From an uncultured Gemella sp. (GTDB taxonomy: Bacteria; Bacillota; Bacilli; Staphylococcales; Gemellaceae), in contig CAMBPW010000029.1 in the NCBI GenBank assembly GCA_945869755.1, positions 1 to 11,083 on the forward strand: a DNA stretch of 11,083 bases, read 5' to 3'. The position numbers and the translations under genes are program-made. The notes under the pieces were generated by a model. The model was not told the origin of the DNA and did not search any database. It saw only the letters and a list, made by a program, of their open reading frames with translations. This document shows, in pieces, positions 6,062 to 11,083 of the stretch. The first letter of the stretch is position 1, and the number at the start of each line of letters is the position of its first letter.

Positions 6062-7375
6062 ATGAAAAAAATAATTAGTTTTTTATTAGTTGTAACATTA
6101 ATGATTGCTAATAATATAAACGTTTATGCAAATAATACTACAGAAGAACTTATTGCATTAACAGAAAATTACGGTTATGACATAAATCCTAACAACGCCC
6201 CAAAAACTTCTATAGTTGTAGACGCACATAGCGGACAAATTTTGTGGGCACAAAATCCTGATTTAAAAGCAGACCCTGCAAGTACATCAAAATTATTTAC
6301 ATTATACTTAGTTTATGAAGCTATTGCACGGGGAGAGTTAACTTTACAAACAGAAATTATAGCTACGAACTCAGATGAAGCAATTTCAAAAATACACGCA
6401 CTTAGCAATAATAATATAGTAGCAGGTGTTGCATACCCAGTTGAAGAATTAATAAAATTAGCTTTAGTGCCGTCATCTAATGTGGCAACAGTTATGTTAG
6501 CAAATCATTTATCAAACGGAGATACAGATAAATTCGTTGATGAAATTAACATAACAGCTAAAAAATTAGGAATGACAAACACTAAATTCAATAATGCAAC
6601 AGGAGCGGTTGCTGTTGCATTTGATGGATATTATAGCCTTAGTAAATACGATAACTCCGCAACTAACATAACTACAGTTAGAGATTTGAGTATATTAACA
6701 TATAATTTCTTAAAAAAATACCCAGAAGTGTTAAATTATACAAAAGATAATAAAATTACTACTATGATTGGAACACCATACGAAGAAACGTTCAAAAGTT
6801 ATAACCACTCACTAGCAGGTCAAATATACGAATTAGAAGGCGTAGATGGATTAAAAACAGGCTCAAGCCCTACTGCTGGATTTAATATCGTAGCAACAGC
6901 TATTCAAAACGATTTACGTTTAATCGTTATAGAAATGGGGGTCGGAGATTGGAGCGATCAGCAAGGAGAAAAATATCGTCATCCATTTATAAACTCACTT
7001 TTCTTAAAAAACTTTGATGATTACGAAAAACGTGTTGTTCTAAAAAAAGGAAGCCATACAATAAACAATATAAACATACAATTAGATGAAGATTTCGTTG
7101 CTGTAGTTAAAAAGGGAGAAGAACCAAAATTCAAAATAGAAAATAATAGATTAATATTATTAACAACTAACGAAACTATTAACGAAACTCATGACAGCAT
7201 ATCTGTAAGCATTGAAACATCAAAAATAAGTAAACTAATTTCTAAAGCAGAACTATATACAATAAAAGACATTTTAGGAATAAAAAGTACTCAAAATTTT
7301 ATTTACATAGTAGTTGGTACATTAATAACTATATTACTAATATTAATATTAGTAATTAGAAAAATATTCAAATAA
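6062..7375 (+). CDS. PBP4-type serine D-Ala-D-Ala carboxypeptidase
   Basis: Low-molecular-weight penicillin-binding protein that acts on the terminal D-alanine of peptidoglycan stem peptides outside the membrane. From the ATG at 6062 it has 437 residues: signal peptide (1-23, MKKIISFLLVV then a core ending near VYA), the S11 domain with STSK (S74-K77), SSN (S138-N140) and KTG (265-267), a small beta-rich C-terminal domain (about 325-390) and a C-terminal membrane anchor (413-433). DGLKTGSSPTAGFN, the GEKYRHPFINSLFL segment and the anchor resemble S. aureus PBP4, which also shows transpeptidase activity. An upstream ATG at 6047 is in frame but its ATGGAG overlaps the GGAG ribosome binding site (6049-6052), 9 bases from the chosen start. 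It converges with sir2. Confidence 0.93.
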   Translation: MKKIISFLLVVTLMIANNINVYANNTTEELIALTENYGYDINPNNAPKTSIVVDAHSGQILWAQNPDLKADPASTSKLFTLYLVYEAIARGELTLQTEIIATNSDEAISKIHALSNNNIVAGVAYPVEELIKLALVPSSNVATVMLANHLSNGDTDKFVDEINITAKKLGMTNTKFNNATGAVAVAFDGYYSLSKYDNSATNITTVRDLSILTYNFLKKYPEVLNYTKDNKITTMIGTPYEETFKSYNHSLAGQIYELEGVDGLKTGSSPTAGFNIVATAIQNDLRLIVIEMGVGDWSDQQGEKYRHPFINSLFLKNFDDYEKRVVLKKGSHTINNINIQLDEDFVAVVKKGEEPKFKIENNRLILLTTNETINETHDSISVSIETSKISKLISKAELYTIKDILGIKSTQNFIYIVVGTLITILLILILVIRKIFK

Positions 7376-7380
7376 AAAAT

Positions 7381-7437
7381 CAGTAGTTTAATACACTCCG
7401 ACTTTTAGGAATATGTTAAACTACTGTATTTTTATTT
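7381..7437. terminator. Bidirectional terminator between the PBP and sir2 genes
   Basis: CAGTAGTTTAA (7381-7391) pairs perfectly with TTAAACTACTG (7416-7426) around a 24-base loop. On the plus strand a TATTTTTATTT tail follows. On the minus strand the tail is ATTTTTTATT. It lies between two convergent stop codons and can end both transcripts. Confidence 0.85.
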
Positions 7438-7438
7438 A

Positions 7439-8173
7439 TTAAATTATAATTTTTTTAAAAACTTCTCCTATTTTATCATTAATTACTAAAGTCGCAAAAC
7501 TATCGTAAGAAGTCATAGCTTTATTTATTAAAACTAAATTTTTACCTTTAAAATAATGAACTAAATTCGCTGCAGGATAAACTATTAACGACGTACCTCC
7601 TACAATTAAAGTATCGGCCTCACTAATAAAATATTCAGCACTTTCAAACACATTATCAAAAAGTTGTTCTTCATACAAAGTAACGTCAGGCTTAACTACA
7701 CTATTACACTCTGAACATTTCGGGATGGGACGTGTTAAAGATAAAAACTCCATTAAATTATATTTTTTGTTACAACAAATACAACTATTACTATCTACAC
7801 TTCCGTGTAATTTAATAACATTTTTACTTCCCACATCTTCATGCAAAGTATCAATATTTTGAGTTATTACAGCCTTTAATTTACCTAATTGCTCAAGTTT
7901 CGCAAGAAATTTATGTGCATAATTAGGTTTTGCATCTTTATATATAAGTTTTTCACGATAAAAATTATAAAAATCTTCCGGATATTTTTTATACATAGTA
8001 TGAGAAACTAACTCTTCAGGAGTAAATTTTCTATTTAACTTAATATTAAAAATTCCATCAGCACTACGAAAATCAGGAATATTAGACTCTGTAGATACTC
8101 CAGCCCCTCCAAAAAATACAATATTGTTACTACTATCAATAATTTTTTGTAATTTTTCAATTTTACTTTCCAT
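7439..8173 (-). CDS. Sir2-family NAD-dependent protein deacylase
   Basis: Sirtuin that removes acyl groups from lysines while splitting NAD to nicotinamide and O-acyl-ADP-ribose. All core elements are present in 244 residues: GGAGVSTESNIPDFRS (22-37), TQNIDTLHE (104-112), catalytic H123 in KLHGS, two zinc Cys pairs (C131/C134 and C153/C156), VKPDVTLYEE (160-169) and the GGTSLIVYPAA NAD-binding loop (192-202). The ATG lies 6 bases after the flavin-reductase-like gene's stop. Its weak GGATAG ribosome binding site overlaps that gene's end, so translation is probably coupled. It is the last gene of the yaaA operon. The released nicotinamide is in principle recyclable through nicotinate by the pncB-nadE pair, though no nicotinamidase is in view. 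Confidence 0.93.
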   Translation of the reverse strand: MESKIEKLQKIIDSSNNIVFFGGAGVSTESNIPDFRSADGIFNIKLNRKFTPEELVSHTMYKKYPEDFYNFYREKLIYKDAKPNYAHKFLAKLEQLGKLKAVITQNIDTLHEDVGSKNVIKLHGSVDSNSCICCNKKYNLMEFLSLTRPIPKCSECNSVVKPDVTLYEEQLFDNVFESAEYFISEADTLIVGGTSLIVYPAANLVHYFKGKNLVLINKAMTSYDSFATLVINDKIGEVFKKIII

Positions 8174-8179
8174 AATTAA

Positions 8180-8770
8180 CTATCCACAATTACTAACTTC
8201 ACCTTCTACAAAGCTACCTAAATCACTACTATTATCCTTATCTAAATAACGATAAATTCTCTTTGACGAGCACCCTGTGAAATGTACAGTTTGAATTTCA
8301 TCACTCAAAAACAACTTCCCATCACTAGCTACTAAATCTTCAAAAATAACACGACGCTTAACTTCTCCAATAATGTGTAAATATCCATTATCTTCATAAA
8401 AATTAGTTACAACACATTCTAAATTTAAAAAACATTCATCAATAAGAGGAACATCTGCATATTTACCTAAAGTATAAGGTAAATCAGCTTGTTGTAATTT
8501 ATTATGCCCACTAAAGAAACCACAAATTTCAATTTCTGACATTAAATTTTCACAAGGAACATTTACAGAAAACTGTTTATATTTTTTTATATACTTCGCT
8601 GCACAACTATCAGAAACAATACCTACATTAATAGTATTACCTAAAGAATAAGACGAACTAGTTGTAGTTGCATTATATTTAAACTTATCATCTTTATAAC
8701 CTAGAAATATAACAGGAAACCCATAATATAATTTACTAGTATTTATTTCAGTTTTTGGCTTACCAAACAT
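8180..8770 (-). CDS. Flavin reductase-like (FMN-binding split-barrel) protein
   Basis: The 196-residue protein fits the flavin reductase-like domain family, which binds FMN in a split barrel and usually passes electrons from NAD(P)H to flavin or another acceptor. Supporting features are LYYGFPVIFLGY (14-25), the Ser/Thr-rich TTTSSSYSLG (35-44) at the expected phosphate-binding position, FSVNVP (67-72), LNLECVV (116-122) and a C-terminal IYRYLDK (172-178). The actual substrate cannot be read. Several cysteines are scattered through it (56, 73, 83, 113, 119, 167 and 195), but no CxxC pair is seen. The ATG follows AAGGAG and lies 10 bases after yaaA, making it the middle gene of a three-gene operon with sir2. 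Confidence 0.82.
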   Translation of the reverse strand: MFGKPKTEINTSKLYYGFPVIFLGYKDDKFKYNATTTSSSYSLGNTINVGIVSDSCAAKYIKKYKQFSVNVPCENLMSEIEICGFFSGHNKLQQADLPYTLGKYADVPLIDECFLNLECVVTNFYEDNGYLHIIGEVKRRVIFEDLVASDGKLFLSDEIQTVHFTGCSSKRIYRYLDKDNSSDLGSFVEGEVSNCG

Positions 8771-8780
8771 TTTATTCTCC

Positions 8781-9512
8781 TTATTTTTGCTTCTTTACAA
8801 AAACTAATTTATTTTCACTAGATAACTCTTCATAAAAAGAAAAATTATCAAAATTTAATTTTTTTATATCTTCAACTCTAGTAACATTATTTTCAAACAT
8901 TGCAGTCAAAAATTTACCACGAGCCTTTTTAGAAATCGTAGAATGAATTTTAAATTCTCCTAACTTCTCTTCCATAAAAACAATTTTAAAAAACTTATCA
9001 CGATATTTTTTAGAAAAAACTTCTTCAAATTCACTAGAAAGTAAAGAAATAACAATATCCTCATTTTCAACAAAACTATCATAACTACTTTGCCAAAAAA
9101 TTTTAAGACTATTATTGTCTACTTTAAAATTTTGTAAAAAATCCAATCTATGTGCAGAAATTTTTTCATATACATTTATAATACCATAAAATGAAGATGT
9201 AATAAAAACATTAGCTTTCAAATACGCTTTTTCTTTTTCAAAAATAACATCTCTCCTTATATTACGATACATAAGACCATTAAACAAATGTAAAGCATCG
9301 TAAGAAAAAGCAGTTTTTTGAAAAATATTTTCAAACCTTTCTTTTTCTAAAATCGCACTTTCTTCTTTAATTTTATAAATTTTAGCAAAAGTAGCAACGT
9401 CTAATTTTAATAATTCACCTAAAATCTTTAAAGTATTATTACTCAACTTTTCAAATAAAAATTTTTCTGCATTAACATTCAACTCTTTTGCAGGAGGTAT
9501 TAATATCTTCAC
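8781..9512 (-). CDS. yaaA: YaaA-family peroxide stress protein
   Basis: Member of the YaaA (UPF0246) family. E. coli YaaA is induced by OxyR and limits free iron and DNA damage during hydrogen peroxide stress; its biochemical activity is not settled. The 243-residue protein has the family blocks in order: MKILIPPAKE (1-10), HLFNGLMYRNI (75-85), VFITSSFYGIIN (102-113), HRLDF (121-125) and IHSTISKKARG (189-199). The start is GTG (9510-9512), 6 bases after an AGGAG ribosome binding site; no ATG is better placed. It heads a tight operon with the flavin-reductase-like and sir2 genes and is divergent from sodA, a context that fits oxidative-stress work. Confidence 0.9.
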   Translation of the reverse strand: MKILIPPAKELNVNAEKFLFEKLSNNTLKILGELLKLDVATFAKIYKIKEESAILEKERFENIFQKTAFSYDALHLFNGLMYRNIRRDVIFEKEKAYLKANVFITSSFYGIINVYEKISAHRLDFLQNFKVDNNSLKIFWQSSYDSFVENEDIVISLLSSEFEEVFSKKYRDKFFKIVFMEEKLGEFKIHSTISKKARGKFLTAMFENNVTRVEDIKKLNFDNFSFYEELSSENKLVFVKKQK

Positions 9513-9553
9513 AATAAACTCCTAATAATGTTATTAAAAATATTGTCTATATA

Positions 9554-9582
9554 ATTATATAAAAAAATGACATTAATATCCA
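9554..9582 (-). promoter_or_regulatory. Probable promoter of the yaaA operon
   Basis: On the minus strand TGGATA (9577-9582), a 17-base spacer and TATAAT (9554-9559) lie about 40 bases upstream of the GTG start. The -10 is inside a 14-bp palindrome, TATATAATTATATA (9548-9561). A second, weaker candidate uses TTGACT near 9597-9602 (plus-strand AGTCAA). Confidence 0.5.
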
Positions 9583-9607
9583 TTAAAAACATACCAAGTC
9601 AAATTTT

Positions 9608-9636
9608 TTGTTTATTTAGCAAATTTTATCTATAAT
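9608..9636 (+). promoter_or_regulatory. Promoter of sodA
   Basis: TTGTTT (9608-9613), a 17-base spacer and TATAAT (9631-9636) lie about 37 bases before the sodA ATG. The leader ends with a strong AAGGAG at 9661-9666. I see no convincing PerR, Fur or MntR box, although AT-rich sites would be hard to tell from background. Confidence 0.65.
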
Positions 9637-9673
9637 AGTAATATAAACAATTTATAATTTAAGGAGATATAAA

Positions 9674-10303
9674 ATGAAATTTGAATTACCTACTTTACCT
9701 TACTCGTATGATTTCCTAGAACCTGTAATTGATGCAAAAACTATGGAAATTCATCATTCAAAACATCATGCAGCTTATGTAAATAACTTAAACAGCGCAT
9801 TAGAAAAATACCCAGAACTAGAATTCAAATGTCCTGGGCAATTAATGAGAAATATTGACCAAATGCCTGCTGATATTAAACAAGCAGTTATAAACAACGG
9901 TGGAGGTCATGTAAATCACTCATTATTTTGGAAAACATTAACTGCTCCAGATACATCAGAATTATCAGGAGAAATAAAAGAATTAATAGAAACAGAATTC
10001 GGAAGCTACGAAAAATTTGTAGAACTATTCACAACAGCTGCTACAACAAGATTTGGTAGTGGATGGGCTTGGTTAGTAATTACTAAAGAAGGAAAATTAG
10101 AAGTTACTTCTACTCCTAATCAAGATACTCCTCTAATGGAAGGAAAACGCCCATTACTAGGATTAGATGTTTGGGAACACGCATATTACTTAAATTATCA
10201 AAACCGTCGCCCAGATTATATTAAAGAATTTTTCCGTATAATTAATTGGGAAGTAGTAAATGCAAGATTAGAGCACGCAAAAAACTGTGAATGTTCTAAA
10301 TAA
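9674..10303 (+). CDS. sodA: Superoxide dismutase, Mn type (Mn/Fe family)
   Basis: Converts superoxide to hydrogen peroxide and oxygen in the cytosol. The 209 residues contain the four metal ligands in standard motifs: H27 in MEIHHSKHH, H82 in GGHVNHSLFW, and D165 and H169 in DVWEHAYYLNY. Gln150 in STPNQDTPLMEG occupies the position typical of the manganese enzymes, so Mn or cambialistic use is likely. The ATG has AAGGAG 7 bases upstream. The protein ends NCECSK, a short Cys-x-Cys tail unusual for this family. The yaaA operon is divergent from it across a shared 161-base region. Its stop codon lies inside the left arm of the downstream terminator. Confidence 0.96.
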   Translation: MKFELPTLPYSYDFLEPVIDAKTMEIHHSKHHAAYVNNLNSALEKYPELEFKCPGQLMRNIDQMPADIKQAVINNGGGHVNHSLFWKTLTAPDTSELSGEIKELIETEFGSYEKFVELFTTAATTRFGSGWAWLVITKEGKLEVTSTPNQDTPLMEGKRPLLGLDVWEHAYYLNYQNRRPDYIKEFFRIINWEVVNARLEHAKNCECSK

Positions 10304-10350
10304 ATAAAAAAATCTGAGAATTATAATTCTCAGATTTTTTTATTTATTTA
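10297..10350. terminator. Perfect 25-bp stem bidirectional terminator after sodA
   Basis: Bases 10297-10321 and 10326-10350 are perfect reverse complements around the loop TATA. The core is ATCTGAGAAT / ATTCTCAGAT flanked by A- and T-runs, so it works in both directions. The left arm includes the last sodA codons and stop. The right arm includes the apparent stop of the decayed gene on the minus strand (10340-10342). Confidence 0.92.
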
Positions 10351-10625
10351 TCGCTATAAAAGCACTTCCTAGTGAAGTATTATCAGGATGCGTACTTCTT
10401 TGATCCCAAATTTTCCTTATACATATTTTCCGCTAAGGATAATTTTTCACTATTTCTTTCTAAATGAGTATCCTGAATTTACTCAAACATTAGATATTTT
10501 TTATTAATAAACTCCTAGCTTATATTTGCTTATACCAATATTGCTAAGACAATTATTGCTGATAACATTAATAATAACTTTTTATCTTTTTTAAATTCCG
10601 TATACTTTTAAGTTTCTTTTCTCAT
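10340..10625 (-). pseudogene. Decayed small membrane-protein gene
   Basis: A minus-strand ATG at 10623-10625 overlaps the C39 peptidase stop (TAATG). It reads MRKET, a stop, then KYTEFKKDKK and the hydrophobic LLLMLSAIIVLAILV. Further in-frame stops at codons 32, 37 and 49 interrupt a frame that continues as IQDTHLERNSEKLSLAENMY. Near 10410 the sequence shifts by one base into KIWDQRSTHPDNTSLG and SAFIAINK, ending at a TAA in the sodA terminator. The whole would be about 94 codons with four nonsense codons and one frameshift. I recognise no family. The translation-coupled position suggests it was once the next gene in the C39 operon. Chance open frames in AT-rich DNA are the alternative. No intact gene lies in this 320-base gap. 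Confidence 0.5.
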
Positions 10626-11083
10626 TAATATACAGATATAATAGGTGTTCCGCCTATTAAATCTCCGTAATAATCACTCCTACTATTCCATATTGTAGAA
10701 ACATCATACTTTCTAACTCCATATGGACTATAAGGATTATAAACCTTAACTTGGTTATTATTATCTATGCCACTTATAACTATAGCATGAGTAGCTCCAA
10801 CACCCGTAAAAGGAAAAGTAACAGCAGCATATACCAATTTACCTGATTTTAATTCTGATTTCAGTTGTTCCAGACTAGTAATTTTATTATAATTCAATCC
10901 ATAATTATTTAGAACTACTTCAACACCCTTGCTCTTCGTACCTATCTCTAATTTGTTAAAATATTGAGTGTTATTATATAAATAATCCGCTATTTTTTCA
11001 GGTGTAGCATTTTTATCACCTAATGTAGAAATAATCATTGAAAGTGAAGTAGGTACACAACCACTTTGCCACATTTTATAAGA
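10625..11083 (-). CDS. C39-family cysteine peptidase, partial (N-terminus beyond window)
   Basis: C-terminal part of a papain-like protein of the C39 type (Peptidase_C39_2). The catalytic triad is visible: Cys in QSGCVPTSLSM, His in GATHAIVISG and Asn in VKVYNPYSP; counted from the Met at 11072-11074 these are residues 6, 96 and 113. That Met is not the likely start, because the frame stays open to the window edge (SYK before it), there is no ribosome binding site, and family members have sequence upstream of the Cys motif, often with a signal peptide or cell-wall-binding repeats. Many such stand-alone domains are secreted, but nothing visible here settles location or substrate. No ABC transporter is in view, so a bacteriocin-leader peptidase role is unsupported. 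A decayed gene overlaps its stop. Confidence 0.85.
   Translation of the reverse strand, partial: SYKMWQSGCVPTSLSMIISTLGDKNATPEKIADYLYNNTQYFNKLEIGTKSKGVEVVLNNYGLNYNKITSLEQLKSELKSGKLVYAAVTFPFTGVGATHAIVISGIDNNNQVKVYNPYSPYGVRKYDVSTIWNSRSDYYGDLIGGTPIISVY

Noticed and set aside
9548..9667. PerR or Fur box controlling sodA and yaaA
   Set aside because: The AT palindrome lacks the spaced 7-1-7 PerR arrangement, and the TTATAATTTAA before the sodA ribosome binding site matches only one half-site. Both are expected by chance at this base composition.
10625..11083. C39 peptidase as part of a bacteriocin export system
   Set aside because: No ABC transporter domain, double-glycine leader peptide or immunity gene is visible. 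Stand-alone C39-like domains are common in secreted proteins of other roles.

Overview
The window looks like chromosomal DNA from a low-GC, non-spore-forming member of the Bacillota. It is very AT-rich (roughly 30% GC by eye), the ribosome binding sites are strong AGGAGG-type, and the promoters are SigA-like. The gene content is housekeeping: an rqcP-divIC pair, an M29 aminopeptidase, a membrane-anchored PBP4-like carboxypeptidase resembling the staphylococcal one, and a Mn-type superoxide dismutase. Gemella or a close relative is my best guess. That rests on general resemblance, not on a search. I see no phage, insertion sequence, CRISPR array or tRNA/rRNA gene.

Layout from left to right. 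(1) At the left edge a perfect-consensus promoter fires leftward out of the window. (2) 133-2408, minus strand: pncB then nadE, a two-gene NAD-salvage operon with its own promoter and terminator. (3) 2526-3336, minus strand: rqcP then divIC (ribosome rescue and cell division), ending in a perfect 15-bp hairpin. (4) 3533-4762, plus strand: a monocistronic M29 aminopeptidase. (5) 5021-5520, plus strand: a VanZ-like membrane protein whose start is out of frame at an A8 tract. (6) 5611-7375, plus strand: an ArsC/Spx-family thioredoxin-fold protein, then a PBP4-type D,D-carboxypeptidase, each with its own promoter. (7) 7439-9512, minus strand: a tight operon of yaaA, a flavin-reductase-family protein and a Sir2 deacylase. 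It converges on the PBP gene across a bidirectional terminator. (8) 9674-10303, plus strand: sodA, divergent from yaaA. (9) 10340-11083, minus strand: a decayed small gene, then the C-terminal part of a C39-family cysteine peptidase that runs off the right edge.

Two themes connect the genes. NAD metabolism appears in NAD synthesis (pncB, nadE), NAD consumption (Sir2) and a possible NAD(P)H/flavin enzyme. Oxidative stress appears in the divergent sodA / yaaA-flavin reductase-sir2 pair and, less certainly, in the CxxC ArsC/Spx-type protein. Functional linkage within these themes is inference from position.

I did not find a convincing new multi-gene system. The observations most worth a second look are the A8 frame break at the VanZ-like start, the decayed gene between sodA and the C39 peptidase, the perfect promoter at the left edge, and the yaaA/flavin reductase/sirtuin operon divergent from sodA.
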